A stretch of 64,000 nucleotides of DNA from Dechloromonas denitrificans (GCF_020510685.1 NZ_CP075185.1:3985001-4049000), one strand, 5' to 3'. Counted from the stretch's first letter, positions 38,999 to 55,543 are shown. Notes: generated from the sequence alone by a model not told the origin. Program-made: numbers and translations.

Positions 38999-40012
<1,014 letters not shown>

Positions 40013-40055
40013 TTTGAGGTAAATTGCCTCGTCGCCCAACAGAAGGAACTCTCCC

Positions 40056-40706
40056 ATGCACGCCCGCACCCTCGCCCTGATCATTGCCGCCGCCGTTATC
40101 GGCACCGGCTGCGCCAGCAAGGAAAGCAAGCCCGAGCCGGCCGCCACGCCAACCGCCGCTTCGACCCCGGCTCCGGCGGCAACGGCCGTCGCCAGCAAGC
40201 CGGAATGTCCACCCGAGCCGACCGCCAAGAAAAAGACGACGGCCAAAACCAAGACCAGCAAAAAAGCCGCGACGCCAGCGGTCGATTGCGAACCGGCCAA
40301 GAGCAAGGCCGGCGCGACGACCGCCAAGACTGCCGAACCGGTAGCCGCCGCCCCGGCCCCGGCCGCCAAGGAAGCCGCCAAACCGGCCGAAGCGGGCAAG
40401 CCGCGCGTCGTCAAGTCGCGCGACGGCACCTTCGAAGGCGAGGTGTACGGCAACATTCCGGCCAACAGCAAATGGGCCAAACTGCAGATCGGCATGGACC
40501 AAGGCGAAGTCGAACGCATCCTCGGAACCAGCCACGAGGTCCGCGCCCACCCGACCGCCAAGGCCTTCATCCCCTTCTACTTCGGCAGCGACAGCACGCG
40601 TTATGAAATCGTCTATCGCGGCCAGGGCAGCGTTTCCTACACCGGCGGCGGGATCGGTGGCGGCCGCGGCGTTCTGATGATGATCAACTACGATCCGAAT
40701 ATCTAA
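40056..40706 (+). CDS. lipoprotein with Ala/Pro/Lys-rich linker and BamE-like C-terminal domain
   Basis: 216 residues. Lipobox 'IGTGC' with Cys at residue 19. Residues 20-125 are low-complexity Ala/Pro/Lys. The last ~85 residues read 'WAKLQIGMDQGEVERILG', 'YEIVYRGQGSVSY' and a Gly-rich 'GGGIGGGRG', resembling SmpA/BamE-type envelope domains. It follows fbp by about 40 bases but has no obvious metabolic role. Possibly an outer-membrane anchor passing through peptidoglycan (inference). Confidence 0.75.
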   Translation: MHARTLALIIAAAVIGTGCASKESKPEPAATPTAASTPAPAATAVASKPECPPEPTAKKKTTAKTKTSKKAATPAVDCEPAKSKAGATTAKTAEPVAAAPAPAAKEAAKPAEAGKPRVVKSRDGTFEGEVYGNIPANSKWAKLQIGMDQGEVERILGTSHEVRAHPTAKAFIPFYFGSDSTRYEIVYRGQGSVSYTGGGIGGGRGVLMMINYDPNI

Positions 40707-40713
40707 ACCGGCC

Positions 40714-40740
40714 TTCCGGCAGGTGCAATACCTGCCGGAA
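40714..40740 (+). terminator. Strong stem-loop after the lipoprotein gene
   Basis: TTCCGGCAGGT and ACCTGCCGGAA make an 11-bp perfect stem with loop GCAAT, starting 8 bases after the stop codon. No T tract follows, so it may protect the mRNA end or terminate weakly. Confidence 0.6.
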
Positions 40741-40814
40741 ACGCAGACAACCCTACCCAAATGAGGCCATTTCCCGGATAATTTCACCTTTTCAGCAGGC
40801 TGGAATTCCGGATC

Positions 40815-42821
40815 ATGAGCGTCAGCACCCCCCGCAAGTTTTCTCCCCTGACCGGTGCCATCCGCGCCCTGGCCATGGATGCCGTGCAGCAGGCCAATTC
40901 CGGCCACCCCGGCGCGCCGATGGGCATGGCCGAAATTGCTGAAGTGCTCTGGCGCCGCCAGCTGCGCCACAACCCGGCCAACCCGCACTGGCCGGACCGC
41001 GACCGTTTCGTGATGTCGAACGGACACGGCTCGATGCTGGTCTATGCGCTGCTCCACCTGACCGGCTACGACCTGTCGATCGACGACCTGAAGAATTTCC
41101 GCCAGCTGCACGCAAAGACCCCGGGCCACCCGGAATTCGGCTACACCGCCGGGATCGAAACGACGACCGGGCCGCTCGGCCAGGGCATCACCAACGCCGT
41201 CGGCTTCGCGCTCGCCGAACACGTTCTCGCCGCCGAGTTCAACAAGCCCGGCCACGAGATCGTCAATCACCACACCTATGTCTTCCTCGGCGACGGCTGC
41301 CTGATGGAAGGCGTTTCGCACGAAGCCTGCTCGCTGGCCGGCACGCTCGGCCTCGGCAAGCTGATCGCCTTCTGGGACGATAACGGCATCTCGATCGACG
41401 GCCATGTCGAAGGCTGGTTCACCGACAACACGCCGGGCCGCTTCGCCGCCTACGGCTGGCACGTCATCGCCGACGTCGACGGCCATGACAGCGACGCCAT
41501 CGAACGCGCCCTGCTCGCCGCCAAGGCTGTGACCGACAAGCCCAGCCTGATCTGCTGCAAGACGACCATCGGCATGGGTGCCCCGAACAAGCAGGGCAGC
41601 CACGACTGCCATGGCGCCCCGCTCGGCAAGGACGAAATCGCCGCGGCCCGCGCCTACATCGGCTGGAACCACGCCCCCTTCGAAATCCCGGGCGACGTCT
41701 ACGCAGCCTGGAACGGCAAGCCGCGCGGCGCCATCTTCGAAGAGAACTGGACGACCCGCTTCGCGGCCTACCAGGCTGCCTTCCCGGCCGAAGCCGCCGA
41801 GTTCGAACGGCGCGTCATCAAGCGCCAACTGCCGGCCAGCTGGGAAGCCACCAAGACCGACTACATCGCCAGCTGCCGCGCCAAGGCCGAGAACATCGCG
41901 ACCCGCAAGGCTTCGCAGAACGCCATCACCGCGCTGGTCCCGGCCGTGCCGGAAATCTTCGGCGGCTCGGCCGACCTGGCCGGTTCCAACCTGACTTTCG
42001 TCAAGGGCAGCAAGGGCGTCACCAAGACGGAAGGCGGCAACTACTGCTACTACGGCGTCCGCGAATTCGGCATGACGGCGATCGCCAACGGCCTGGCGCT
42101 GCACGGCGGCCTGGTGCCCTACACCGCGACCTTCCTGGTCTTCTCCGACTATGCCCGTAACGCCATCCGCATGGCGGCGCTGATGAAACAACGGCAGATC
42201 ATGGTGTACACCCATGACTCCATCGGCCTCGGCGAAGACGGCCCGACGCACCAGCCGGTCGAGCACATCCCCAGCCTGCGCATCATCCCGAACCTGGATG
42301 TCTGGCGTCCGGCCGACGCGACCGAAACGGCGATTGCCTGGACGGCCGCCATCGACCGCGCCGACGGCCCGAGCGTTCTGGCCCTGTCGCGCCAGAACCT
42401 GCCAACCGTTACCGCCGCCGTCTCCGACGAGAACATCCGCAAGGGCGGCTACGTGCTCTCCGAGGCCGACGGCGAAGCCCAGATCACGCTGATCGCCACC
42501 GGCTCCGAAATCAAGCTGGCCCTCGATGCCCAGGCTGCGCTGGCCGGCGAAGGCATCGCCGCCCGCGTCGTCTCGATGCCCTGTACCAATGTCTTCGATC
42601 GCCAGAGCGCCGACTACAAGACTGCCGTCCTCGGCGGTTGCAAGAAGCGCATCGCCATCGAAGCGGCCCACCCCGATTTCTGGCGCAAGTATGTCGGCCT
42701 GCACGGCGCCGTGATCGGCATCGACCGCTTCGGCGAATCCGCCCCGGCCAACCAGTTGTTCGAGATGTTCGGCTTTACGGTCGGCAACGTGGTGAACACG
42801 GCCAAGGCGCTGCTGTCCTGA
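40815..42821 (+). CDS. tkt: transketolase (first copy)
   Basis: 668 residues, usual length. Thiamine-diphosphate motif '[18 protein letters not shown]...DDN' and early motifs '[13 protein letters not shown]' and '[18 protein letters not shown]' are present. It moves two-carbon ketol units between sugar phosphates. Sits between fbp and gap. The paralogue at 53484-55520 belongs to the cbb operon. Confidence 0.96.
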   Translation: MSVSTPRKFSPLTGAIRALAMDAVQQANSGHPGAPMGMAEIAEVLWRRQLRHNPANPHWPDRDRFVMSNGHGSMLVYALLHLTGYDLSIDDLKNFRQLHAKTPGHPEFGYTAGIETTTGPLGQGITNAVGFALAEHVLAAEFNKPGHEIVNHHTYVFLGDGCLMEGVSHEACSLAGTLGLGKLIAFWDDNGISIDGHVEGWFTDNTPGRFAAYGWHVIADVDGHDSDAIERALLAAKAVTDKPSLICCKTTIGMGAPNKQGSHDCHGAPLGKDEIAAARAYIGWNHAPFEIPGDVYAAWNGKPRGAIFEENWTTRFAAYQAAFPAEAAEFERRVIKRQLPASWEATKTDYIASCRAKAENIATRKASQNAITALVPAVPEIFGGSADLAGSNLTFVKGSKGVTKTEGGNYCYYGVREFGMTAIANGLALHGGLVPYTATFLVFSDYARNAIRMAALMKQRQIMVYTHDSIGLGEDGPTHQPVEHIPSLRIIPNLDVWRPADATETAIAWTAAIDRADGPSVLALSRQNLPTVTAAVSDENIRKGGYVLSEADGEAQITLIATGSEIKLALDAQAALAGEGIAARVVSMPCTNVFDRQSADYKTAVLGGCKKRIAIEAAHPDFWRKYVGLHGAVIGIDRFGESAPANQLFEMFGFTVGNVVNTAKALLS

Positions 42822-42853
42822 TTTTTAACGGTTTCATTTAGAGGAGAGGTTTC

Positions 42854-43870
42854 ATGGCTATCAAGGTCGGTATCAACGGGTATGGTCGGATCGGTCGCTG
42901 CACGCTGCGCGCCATTTACGAACTGGGTCTGGAGAACGAATTCGAAATCGTCGCGATCAATGCTTCCGGCGACCTTCAGACCAATGCCCACCTGACCAAG
43001 TACGATACGACGCACGGTCGTTTCCGCACCCCGGTCGAAACGGATGGCGAAAACACCATCATCATCAACGGCAAGCGCATCCCCTTCTATTCCACCAAGA
43101 ATCCGAAGGACATCAACTGGGCCGAGCACGGCGTCGACGTGCTGCTCGAATGCACCGGCTCCTACACCTCGAAGGCCAAGGCCCAGGCGCTGCTCGACCA
43201 GGGCGCCAAGCGCGTGCTGATTTCCGCCCCGGGCGGCGACGACGTCGATGCAACCATCGTTTATGGCGTCAACGACAACCTGCTGACCCAGCAGATGACC
43301 GTCGTTTCCAACGCCTCGTGCACGACCAACTGCCTGGCTCCGGTGGCCAAGGTGCTGCAGGACAACATCGGCATCAAGAAGGGTTTGATGACGACGATCC
43401 ACGCCTACACCAACGACCAGGTGCTGGTCGACGTGCGCCACAAGGATCTGCGCCGGGCCCGCGCCGGTGCGCAGAACATCATCCCGACCAAGACCGGCGC
43501 CGCCAAGGCTGTCGGCCTCGTGCTGCCGGCCCTGAAAGGCCGGGTCGATGGTTTCGCGCTGCGCGTTCCGACGATCAACGTTTCGCTGGTCGACCTGACC
43601 TTCACCGCCGAACGGCCGACCACCAAGGAAGAAATCAACGAGCTGATGACCGCCGCTTCGCAAGGCGCGCTGAAGGGCGTGCTGGCTGTCAACAACGACC
43701 CGCTGGTCTCCTCCGACTTCAACCACGACCCGGCTTCGTCGACCTTCGATGCCACCCAGACCCGCGTCATGGACGGCAACCTGGTCAAGGTGCTGGCCTG
43801 GTACGACAACGAGTGGGGCTATTCCTGCCGCATGCTCGATGCCGCCCGCGCCTGGATGAACGCCAAGTAA
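42854..43870 (+). CDS. gap: glyceraldehyde-3-phosphate dehydrogenase, type I (first copy)
   Basis: 338 residues. Rossmann start '[18 protein letters not shown]', catalytic Cys in '[12 protein letters not shown]', and '[12 protein letters not shown]' near the end. GGAGAGG lies just before the ATG. It converts glyceraldehyde-3-phosphate to 1,3-bisphosphoglycerate. The cofactor loop reads '[13 protein letters not shown]', without the Asp right after 'IN' found in gap at 52435-53442, so cofactor preference may differ between the copies. Confidence 0.95.
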   Translation: MAIKVGINGYGRIGRCTLRAIYELGLENEFEIVAINASGDLQTNAHLTKYDTTHGRFRTPVETDGENTIIINGKRIPFYSTKNPKDINWAEHGVDVLLECTGSYTSKAKAQALLDQGAKRVLISAPGGDDVDATIVYGVNDNLLTQQMTVVSNASCTTNCLAPVAKVLQDNIGIKKGLMTTIHAYTNDQVLVDVRHKDLRRARAGAQNIIPTKTGAAKAVGLVLPALKGRVDGFALRVPTINVSLVDLTFTAERPTTKEEINELMTAASQGALKGVLAVNNDPLVSSDFNHDPASSTFDATQTRVMDGNLVKVLAWYDNEWGYSCRMLDAARAWMNAK

Positions 43871-43894
43871 TTCCGGCTGTTCGGATGACGCTGT

Positions 43895-43918
43895 CTTGCC
43901 CCGCTCCGGCGGGGCAAG
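43895..43918 (+). terminator. Hairpin after gap
   Basis: CTTGCCCCGC and GCGGGGCAAG form a 10-bp stem around TCCG, about 25 bases after gap. Only a weak T stretch follows. It lies in the convergent gap between gap and the hypothetical gene on the minus strand. Confidence 0.65.
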
Positions 43919-44057
43919 TCGTATTGGCGCCGCGAAACGCGCGGTGCCCGATACGTAAAAGTGGAACGAAGGGCCGCCCTTGAATTCCGCGCGCCGCTTC
44001 TCCTTACCGTCGGCCGCTCGCCGCGGAGCCCTGGCCGGCTCGGGAAATTCCCGCCCC

Positions 44058-44597
44058 TCAGCTCTTGCCGGCAAATAGCGACGCGACAAACGCGCCGGCC
44101 GCACCCGAGGTGGCCGTTGCCGCGGCTGTAGCCGCCGCAGCGACGGTACCGATCACCGTACTGGCCGACAATTGCCGGTCCGCCTCGGCATCCGGGCTTT
44201 CATCGCGGCCTACCATTCTTTCCTGAATCCGCTTGCTGATCTCAGCCTCGACCGCCGCCTGCTTCTCCGGCGGCATGGCTTTCAGATCTTCTTCCGTTAT
44301 GCCCAATTCAGCCATGATTGCATCGCGCATGTGTTCGGCCGGCGTCTTCTTCAGATAGTCGTCGAGATCGGCCAGCAGCTTGTCCCGCGCGCTGACCGCA
44401 ACCGTCGTTTGCGCCGCATCTGCGCTGCTGCTACCAGTAGCACTCGCCGTAGAAGCGGCCACCTGCACCGACTGGCCGGCGCTGCCGGCTTCGATGGCTC
44501 GCCCGAATATCGCGGAAAAATCGCCGGCCGACGACTTCTGGCTGACGTTGCGCAAATGGGCGGTCAATTCGCTATTCAGTCCCAAAACGACTTTCAT
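44058..44597 (-). CDS. hypothetical protein
   Basis: 179 residues, sitting on the opposite strand between gap and epd. A Ser/Ala-rich stretch (40-65) precedes a helical core 'LLADLDDYLKKTPAEHMRDAIM' and 'LGITEEDLKAMPPEKQAAVEAEISKRI', which I have the impression occurs in other proteobacterial hypotheticals. The Ala-rich C terminus 'VIGTVAAAATAAATATSG' could insert in a membrane. No function is assigned. Confidence 0.7.
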   Translation of the reverse strand: MKVVLGLNSELTAHLRNVSQKSSAGDFSAIFGRAIEAGSAGQSVQVAASTASATGSSSADAAQTTVAVSARDKLLADLDDYLKKTPAEHMRDAIMAELGITEEDLKAMPPEKQAAVEAEISKRIQERMVGRDESPDAEADRQLSASTVIGTVAAAATAAATATSGAAGAFVASLFAGKS

Positions 44598-44806
44598 GAT
44601 TTACTCCAGAGCAAATATCTAAAGCACTGCAAATTCCGCACCAAGTTGCTAATTCGCCTTCCCACGCCGCGAACCGGCAAAATTGCCATTTCCATCCGGC
44701 ATCTCCTGCCGGCCCTACCGGCAGTCTTTTGCCGCCCCGACAAAAATCGAATTTCCGCTCGCAACCCTGTAAAATCTCTCGCTTCAATTACTTCTCACTG
44801 GCATGC

Positions 44807-45856
44807 GTGACCGGCCTCAATCGACCCCTTCGCCTCGCGATCAATGGTTACGGTCGTATCGGCCGCTGTTTCCTGAGAGCCCTGCTCGAATCTCCGGAAA
44901 AAAACAATTTCCTGATCGTCGCCATCAACGAACCAGCCAACCTGGAGAGCATGGCCTATCTGACTCGCTTCGATTCGACGCACGGCCGCTTTACCGGCCA
45001 AGTGGAAACGGGTGAAAACTGCCTGCTGATCAACGGCCAAACGATTACCGTTGATCACGCCCGGAGGCCGGAAGATGTCGATTGGTACGGTCACGAAATC
45101 GACCTGCTGATTGAATGCTCCGGCGCCTACGGCCAACGCGCCGACCTGTCGCGCTTTCTTGCCGCCGGCTGTCCGCGCCTGCTGCTGTCCCACCCCGGCT
45201 TCAGCGCCGACGATGTCGATGCGACGATCGTCAACGGCATCAACCAGAACAGCCTGAACGGCAGCGAGCGCCTGGTCTCGGCCGCCTCCTGCACGACCAA
45301 CGCCATCGTCCCGGTGCTCGACCTGCTCGACCGCGAAGTCGGCATCGACCAGGTGCTGCTGAGCACGCTGCATTCGGCGATGAACGATCAGCCGCTGATC
45401 GACGGTTACCACCACGACGATCTGCGCCGCACCCGCTCCGCCATGCAGTCGATCATTCCGGTGTCCACCGGCCTGGCCCGCGGCGTCGAGCGCCTGCTGC
45501 CGCAACTGACCGGCCGCGTCCAGGCCAAGGCGATCCGCGTCCCGACCCTGAACGTCTCGGCCATCGACCTGACGGTCAGCACCCAGCGCCCGGTTTCCGC
45601 CCACAGCATCAACCTGCTGCTGGCCGAGGCGGCGCGTGGCCCGCTGAAGCGGCTGGTGGCCTATTCCGAGGCCGCCCACGCTTCGATCGACTTCAATCAC
45701 GACCCGCATTCGGCTATTGTCGATGGCAGTCAGACGCGCACCGCCGGGACGCACCTGGTCAACCTGTTCGTCTGGTTCGACAACGAATGGGGTTTCGCCA
45801 ACCGGATGCTGGAAGTCGCCAAGCACTGGTCGCGCCACTGGCCCAAACCCGAATAA
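44807..45856 (+). CDS. epd: erythrose-4-phosphate dehydrogenase, GAPDH family
   Basis: 349 residues from a GTG at 44807; an ATG at 44729 would add 26 residues of unlike sequence. The pattern follows E. coli Epd rather than GAPDH: 'HSAMNDQPLIDGYHHDDLRRTRSA', 'SINLLLAEAARGPL' and 'DFNHDPHSAIVDGSQTR'. The catalytic Cys is in '[12 protein letters not shown]'; the second Cys usual in this motif is Ala here. It makes 4-phosphoerythronate for pyridoxal-phosphate synthesis, and its place just before pgk is the same as in enteric bacteria. A GAPDH side activity cannot be excluded. Confidence 0.85.
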   Translation: MTGLNRPLRLAINGYGRIGRCFLRALLESPEKNNFLIVAINEPANLESMAYLTRFDSTHGRFTGQVETGENCLLINGQTITVDHARRPEDVDWYGHEIDLLIECSGAYGQRADLSRFLAAGCPRLLLSHPGFSADDVDATIVNGINQNSLNGSERLVSAASCTTNAIVPVLDLLDREVGIDQVLLSTLHSAMNDQPLIDGYHHDDLRRTRSAMQSIIPVSTGLARGVERLLPQLTGRVQAKAIRVPTLNVSAIDLTVSTQRPVSAHSINLLLAEAARGPLKRLVAYSEAAHASIDFNHDPHSAIVDGSQTRTAGTHLVNLFVWFDNEWGFANRMLEVAKHWSRHWPKPE

Positions 45857-45881
45857 CTAAACTCAAACTCTGGAGATAACC

Positions 45882-47066
45882 ATGAACGTCATCAAACTCA
45901 CCGACCTCGATGTTTCCGGCAAGCGCGTGTTCATCCGCGCCGACTTGAACGTACCGCAGGACGAAGCCGGCAACATCACCGAGGACACCCGCATCCGCGC
46001 CTCGCTGCCGTCGATCAAGTATTGCCTGGAAAAGGGCGCCGCCGTCATGGTCACCTCCCACCTCGGCCGGCCGACCGAAGGCGAACTGCGCCATGAAGAC
46101 AGCCTGACCCCGGTCGCCGTGCGCCTCGGCCAGATGCTGCACGTCCCGGTGCGCCTGATCGCCGACTGGGTCGATGGCGGCTTCGAGGTCAAGCCGGGCG
46201 AAGTCGTGCTGCTCGAAAACTGCCGCGTCAACAAGGGCGAAAAGAAGAACAACGAAGAACTGGCCCAGAAAATGGCCAAGCTGTGCGACATCTACGTCAA
46301 TGATGCCTTCGGCACCGCCCACCGTGCCGAAGCGACCACCCACGGCATCGCCAGGTTCGCCCCGGTGGCCTGCGCCGGCATGCTGATGGGCGCCGAAATC
46401 GACGCCCTGACCAAGGCCCTGACCAACCCGAAGCGCCCGCTCGTGGCCATCGTCGGCGGCTCCAAGGTGTCCTCCAAGCTGACCATTCTCAAGTCGCTGG
46501 CCAGCAAGGTCGACCAGCTGATCGTCGGCGGCGGCATCGCCAACACCTTCCTGCTCGCCGACGGCAAGCGCATCGGCCACTCGCTGGCCGAACCCGACCT
46601 GGTCAAGGAAGCCCACGTCATCATGGACATCATGAAGGAACGCGGCGCCGAAGTGCCGCTGCCGACCGATGTCGTGGTCGCCGACGAAGTCTCGGCTCTG
46701 GCCCGCGCCAACAAGATCCCGGTCGACGACGTGCACGCCAACGACCGCATTCTCGACATCGGCCCGAAGAGTGCCGCCAAACTGTCGGAAATCATCGCCA
46801 ATGCCGGCACCATCGTCTGGAACGGCCCGGTCGGCGTCTTCGAGCTGCCGCAGTTCGCCGGCGGCACCAAAATGCTGGCTTCCGCCATCGCCCACTCCGA
46901 AGCCTTCTCGATCGCCGGAGGCGGCGACACGCTGGCCGCCATCGCCAAGTTCAACATCGCCGACGACGTCGGCTACATCTCGACCGGCGGCGGCGCCTTC
47001 CTGGAATTCCTCGAAGGCAAGACACTACCGGCCATCGCCGTACTCGAAGAACGCGCCGCAAAATAA
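45882..47066 (+). CDS. pgk: phosphoglycerate kinase
   Basis: 394 residues. Motifs '[15 protein letters not shown]', '[14 protein letters not shown]', '[15 protein letters not shown]' and the nucleotide site '[12 protein letters not shown]' are in place. It transfers phosphate from 1,3-bisphosphoglycerate to ADP, or the reverse during carbon fixation. It is the only pgk in the window, so it would have to serve both pathways unless another copy exists elsewhere. Confidence 0.98.
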   Translation: MNVIKLTDLDVSGKRVFIRADLNVPQDEAGNITEDTRIRASLPSIKYCLEKGAAVMVTSHLGRPTEGELRHEDSLTPVAVRLGQMLHVPVRLIADWVDGGFEVKPGEVVLLENCRVNKGEKKNNEELAQKMAKLCDIYVNDAFGTAHRAEATTHGIARFAPVACAGMLMGAEIDALTKALTNPKRPLVAIVGGSKVSSKLTILKSLASKVDQLIVGGGIANTFLLADGKRIGHSLAEPDLVKEAHVIMDIMKERGAEVPLPTDVVVADEVSALARANKIPVDDVHANDRILDIGPKSAAKLSEIIANAGTIVWNGPVGVFELPQFAGGTKMLASAIAHSEAFSIAGGGDTLAAIAKFNIADDVGYISTGGGAFLEFLEGKTLPAIAVLEERAAK

Positions 47067-47144
47067 GTTGAAATAATGGGCTGCGGCAATGCCGTGGCCC
47101 GCACTGCAATACCCGTTCACAATTAGAAACAGGGAAGAGACATC

Positions 47145-48578
<1,434 letters not shown>

Positions 48579-48627
48579 CCGTATAGAATAAGAAGTTAAA
48601 CCAACACGTTATCGAACAGGAGTTCCC

Positions 48628-49692
48628 ATGCCACTCGTATCCATGCGCCAACTACTCGACCATGCCGCCGAAAATGGCTACGGTCTACCCGCTTTCAACG
48701 TCAATAACATGGAACAGGTCTGGGCCATCTGCGAAGCCGCCAGCCAGATCGACGCACCGGTCATCATGCAGGCCTCGGCCGGTGCCCGCAAATACGCCGG
48801 CGAGCCCTTCCTGCGCCATCAGATCCTGGCCGCGCTGGAAGCCTACCCGCACCTGCCCATCGTCATGCACCAGGACCACGGACAAAGCCCGGCCGTCTGC
48901 ATGGGCGCCATCCGCTCCGGCTTCACCTCGGTGATGATGGACGGCTCGCTGGAAGCCGACGGCAAGACCACTTCCTCCTACGAATACAACGTCGCCGTCT
49001 CCCGTGAAACGGTCAAGTTCGCCCACGCCATCGGCGTCTCGGTCGAAGCCGAACTGGGTGTGCTCGGTTCGCTGGAAACCATGAAGGGCGACAAGGAAGA
49101 CGGCCACGGCGCCGACGGTCACATGACCCGCGAACAGCTGCTGACCGACCCGGACCAGGCCGCCGACTTCGTCAAGCAGACCAACTGCGACGCGCTGGCC
49201 ATCGCCATCGGCACCAGCCACGGCGCCTACAAGTTCACCAAGCGGCCGACCGGCGACATCCTGGCTATCGACCGCATCAAGGAAATCCACGCCCGCATCC
49301 CGAACACCCACCTGGTCATGCACGGCTCCTCCAGCGTGCCGCAGGAACTGCTCGCCGAGATCCGCGAATTCGGCGGCGACATGAAGGAAACCTATGGCGT
49401 GCCGGTCGAGGAAATCGTCAAGGGCATCGCCCACGGCGTCCGCAAGGTCAATATCGACACCGACATCCGCCTGGCAATGACCGGCGCCGTGCGCCGCTAC
49501 CTGGTCGAGAACCCGACCAAGTTCGATCCGCGCGACTACCTCAAGCCGGCCCGCGAAGCGGCCAAGAAAATCTGTCTGGCCCGCTTCGAAGCCTTCGGCT
49601 GCGCCGGCCGCGCCAGCCAGATCAAGGTCATCCCGCTGGAAAAGATGGCCGAGCGTTACGCCAAGGGCGAACTCAACCAGATCGTCAAATAA
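48628..49692 (+). CDS. fba: class II fructose-bisphosphate aldolase (first copy)
   Basis: 354 residues, preceded by CAGGAG. Zinc-ligand region '[14 protein letters not shown]', '[12 protein letters not shown]', '[15 protein letters not shown]' and '[15 protein letters not shown]' are typical of the class II Calvin-subtype aldolases. It cleaves or forms fructose-1,6-bisphosphate. Last gene of the block that starts with fbp; a strong terminator follows. The paralogue is at 51268-52305. Confidence 0.96.
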   Translation: MPLVSMRQLLDHAAENGYGLPAFNVNNMEQVWAICEAASQIDAPVIMQASAGARKYAGEPFLRHQILAALEAYPHLPIVMHQDHGQSPAVCMGAIRSGFTSVMMDGSLEADGKTTSSYEYNVAVSRETVKFAHAIGVSVEAELGVLGSLETMKGDKEDGHGADGHMTREQLLTDPDQAADFVKQTNCDALAIAIGTSHGAYKFTKRPTGDILAIDRIKEIHARIPNTHLVMHGSSSVPQELLAEIREFGGDMKETYGVPVEEIVKGIAHGVRKVNIDTDIRLAMTGAVRRYLVENPTKFDPRDYLKPAREAAKKICLARFEAFGCAGRASQIKVIPLEKMAERYAKGELNQIVK

Positions 49693-49717
49693 GCCTCCGC
49701 CAACGCCGAATGACGCC

Positions 49718-49745
49718 AGCCGCCCACGGGCGGCTTTCGCTTTTT
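49718..49745 (+). terminator. Rho-independent terminator after fba
   Basis: AGCCGCC and GGCGGCT pair around CACG, and the stem is followed by TTCGCTTTTT. It closes the fbp-to-fba block. Confidence 0.85.
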
Positions 49746-49795
49746 GGCGCCGAACATCCCGAAAACACGTAGAAATCACTTCATCCAGGCCCCCA

Positions 49796-50422
49796 ATGAC
49801 CAACACTGGCAAACCGAAGCCCTTTTCAATGATTCGCGAATTCCATCTGGCCGACTGGTTCACGCTCGGCAACGCCATCAGCGGCATCGGCGCGCTGTTT
49901 TCGACGATGAGCTACCTGCAGCTCGGCGATATCCGGCACATCTACTTTGCCTGCGGCCTGCTGCTGGCGGCCCTGATCTTCGATGTGCTGGATGGCCGGA
50001 TCGCCCGCTGGCGGCAAAAAACCTCGGCGATGGGCCGGGAACTCGACTCCCTGGCCGACGTCATCTCCTTCGGCGTCGCCCCGGCCATCATGGGCTACGC
50101 ATTGGGCATGAACGGCCTGTACGACCGCATCATCCTGTGCTATTTCGTCGCCTGCGGCGTCTCGCGGCTGGCCCGCTACAACGTCACGGCAGAAGAGCTT
50201 TCCGGGGGCGGCGACAAGGTCAAGTACTTCGAAGGCACGCCGATACCGACATCGCTGCTGATCGTCGGCCTGCTGTTCGTTGCCGCCTCGACCGGCGCCG
50301 TCCGGGACGCCCTGTGGTTCGGCGAACTGAAGCTGGCCGGCTTCACCTTGCATCCCTTCGTCCTGACCTTCGCGCTCTCCGGCTCGCTGATGATCAGCCG
50401 GCTGCGAATTCCCAAGCCGTGA
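49796..50422 (+). CDS. CDP-alcohol phosphatidyltransferase, probable phosphatidylserine synthase
   Basis: 208 residues with several membrane segments. The CDP-alcohol signature D-x2-D-G-x2-A-R-x8-G-x3-D-x3-D is complete in 'DVLDGRIARWRQKTSAMG' plus 'RELDSLAD'. The PssA-like part 'SFGVAPAIMGYALGM' follows. It probably makes phosphatidylserine, the precursor of phosphatidylethanolamine, from CDP-diacylglycerol at the inner membrane. Substrate choice is inferred from similarity to PssA rather than PgsA. Confidence 0.85.
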   Translation: MTNTGKPKPFSMIREFHLADWFTLGNAISGIGALFSTMSYLQLGDIRHIYFACGLLLAALIFDVLDGRIARWRQKTSAMGRELDSLADVISFGVAPAIMGYALGMNGLYDRIILCYFVACGVSRLARYNVTAEELSGGGDKVKYFEGTPIPTSLLIVGLLFVAASTGAVRDALWFGELKLAGFTLHPFVLTFALSGSLMISRLRIPKP

Positions 50423-50559
50423 ACGTCGGCCGGGCGAAGGCGAGTCTCGATTGAATAAGGCCGGCGGGGGGCCCTTCGATCCAGGCAAGGGCAAGCCCCC
50501 GAAGCGCTTCAAGATTGCGACCTAGCGCCCCCAAACCAGCCGCCAACCTGAGTTCACCG

Positions 50560-51189
50560 ATGCAAGACCTCCCCCACCTGCTCGCCATCCTCGCCGCACT
50601 TACCGTCGGCATTGTCAGTCCCGGTCCGAGCTTTGTCATGGTCGCCCGGACGGCGCTCAGCACGTCCCGGCGGGAGGGCGTGGCGGCGGCCTTCGGCATG
50701 GGCGCGGGCGGCGTGGTGTTTGCCGTGGCGGCACTGCTCGGCCTGCATGCCCTGCTGCTCGCGGTGCCGTCCCTGTACCTGGGGCTCAAGCTGGTCGGCG
50801 GTCTCTATCTGGCTTTTCTCGGCTACCGCATCTGGCGCGCCGCACAGCGTCCGCTGCGCCTCGGCAACCTGGCCGAACACCCGGCGACCCGGACCAGGCT
50901 GGCGCTGGCCCTGGGCTTCACGACGCAGATCAGCAATCCGAAGACGGCGATCGTCTACGCCAGCGTCTTCGCCGCCTTCCTGCCGGCCGAGCAGTCGCTG
51001 ACCTTCGACCTCGCACTGGTCACGCTGATCTTCCTCATCGAAGTCGGCTGGTACTCGCTGGTGGCACTGGCCCTGGCATCCGAGCGCCCGCGCAGCGCCT
51101 ATCTCCGCTACAAATCCTGGATCGACCGGCTGGCCGGCGGGGTGATGATCGCCCTCGGACTCAAGCTCCTGTCAGCGGCCCATTTCTGA
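50560..51189 (+). CDS. LysE/RhtB family amino-acid exporter
   Basis: 209 residues from the ATG at 50560, six hydrophobic segments. The family hallmark near the N terminus is 'TVGIVSPGPSFVMVARTALS', followed by 'GLYLAFLGYRIWR' and 'GFTTQISNPKTAIVYASVF'. Members export lysine, threonine, homoserine or similar compounds. An in-frame start 15 codons earlier (50515) was judged less likely. Confidence 0.9.
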   Translation: MQDLPHLLAILAALTVGIVSPGPSFVMVARTALSTSRREGVAAAFGMGAGGVVFAVAALLGLHALLLAVPSLYLGLKLVGGLYLAFLGYRIWRAAQRPLRLGNLAEHPATRTRLALALGFTTQISNPKTAIVYASVFAAFLPAEQSLTFDLALVTLIFLIEVGWYSLVALALASERPRSAYLRYKSWIDRLAGGVMIALGLKLLSAAHF

Positions 51190-51203
51190 GCACTGGCCCG
51201 GCG

Positions 51204-51232
51204 CAAAAAAACGGCCCCTGACTGCGGGGCCG
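51204..51232 (-). terminator. Rho-independent terminator of the cbb operon
   Basis: On the minus strand CGGCCCC and GGGGCCG pair and are followed by seven Ts (A run at 51205-51211 on plus). It lies about 35 bases after the stop of the second fba and closes the operon that starts at 57513. Confidence 0.88.
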
Positions 51233-51267
51233 CAAACGCAAGGTACTGCAGCGTGGAACTTGCCGGA

Positions 51268-52305
51268 TCAGCGATAGGCAGCGGCCATTTTTTCCAGTGA
51301 CAGCGGCTTGATGCGGCTGGCCTGGCCGGCGCTGCCGAAGGCCTCGAAACGCGCCAGGCAGATGCCGCGGGCCGCCGCGACAGCGGCCTTGAGGAAGGCC
51401 CGCGGATCGAATTCGCCGGGCTTCTCGGCCATCGCCTGACGCATCGCACCGGTCATCGCCAGCCGGATGTCGGTGTCGATATTGACCTTGCGCACGCCAT
51501 GCCTGATGCCCTGGACGATCTCCTCGACCGGCACGCCATAGGTTTCCTTGATCTGCCCACCATGGCGGCGGATCACCTCCAGCCATTCCTGCGGCACTGA
51601 CGATGAGCCGTGCATCACCAGATGGGTGCCCGGAATGCGGGCGTGGATGGCCTTGATCCGGTCGATGGCGAGGATGTCGCCGGTCGGCGGCCGGCTGAAC
51701 TTGTAGGCGCCGTGGCTGGTGCCGATGGCGATGGCCAGCGCGTCGACGCCGGTCCGGGCGACGAAGTCGGCGGCCTCGTCGGGGTCGGTCAGCAGCTGCG
51801 CGTGGGCTAGCTTGCCGGCCGCGCCGATGCCGTCTTCCTCGCCCGCTTCGCCGGTTTCCAGCGAACCGAGGCAACCCAGTTCGCCCTCCACCGAGACACC
51901 GATGACATGGGCCATGTCGACGACGCGGGCGGTGACCTCGACGTTGTAGGCATAGCTGGTCGGCGTCTTACCATCGGTCCCCAGCGAGCCGTCCATCATC
52001 ACGCTGGAAAAGCCGCTGCGCATCGACTGCTGGCAGACGGCCGGCGAAGTGCCATGGTCCTGGTGCAGACAGACCGGAATATCCGGATATTGCTCGATGG
52101 CGGCCTCGACCAGCTTGCGCAGGAAGGGCTCGCCGGCGTACTTGCGGGCCCCGGCCGAGGCCTGCAGGATGACCGGGCTGGCGCAGGCCTCGGCGGCCTG
52201 CATGATGGCCTGGATCTGCTCCATGTTGTTGACATTGAAGGCGGGCAGGCCGTAGCCGTGTTCGGCGGCGTGATCGAGCAGTTGCCGCAGGGAAATCAGT
52301 GCCAT
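51268..52305 (-). CDS. cbbA: class II fructose-bisphosphate aldolase (second copy, cbb operon)
   Basis: 345 residues. Same architecture as the aldolase at 48628-49692, with '[14 protein letters not shown]', '[21 protein letters not shown]' and '[15 protein letters not shown]'. It also acts on sedoheptulose-1,7-bisphosphate in the Calvin cycle. Last gene of the operon fbp-prk-tkt-gap-fba. It differs throughout from the first copy, so this is an old paralogue rather than a recent duplication. Confidence 0.93.
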   Translation of the reverse strand: MALISLRQLLDHAAEHGYGLPAFNVNNMEQIQAIMQAAEACASPVILQASAGARKYAGEPFLRKLVEAAIEQYPDIPVCLHQDHGTSPAVCQQSMRSGFSSVMMDGSLGTDGKTPTSYAYNVEVTARVVDMAHVIGVSVEGELGCLGSLETGEAGEEDGIGAAGKLAHAQLLTDPDEAADFVARTGVDALAIAIGTSHGAYKFSRPPTGDILAIDRIKAIHARIPGTHLVMHGSSSVPQEWLEVIRRHGGQIKETYGVPVEEIVQGIRHGVRKVNIDTDIRLAMTGAMRQAMAEKPGEFDPRAFLKAAVAAARGICLARFEAFGSAGQASRIKPLSLEKMAAAYR

Positions 52306-52434
52306 CGGAAGAACCTTTCAGAAAATCAGGCGTGCAGCCGCCCCCCGCCTGAATCGGCGAAACGGCCAGCCAGCGATAAACAAGGGGAAAGCGGCAGCGT
52401 CCCCAGCCAGCCAAGCGGCCGGGGAAACTATTGC

Positions 52435-55520
<3,086 letters not shown>

Positions 55521-55543
55521 GGTCTCTCTCCTTGTTTTTCAGG

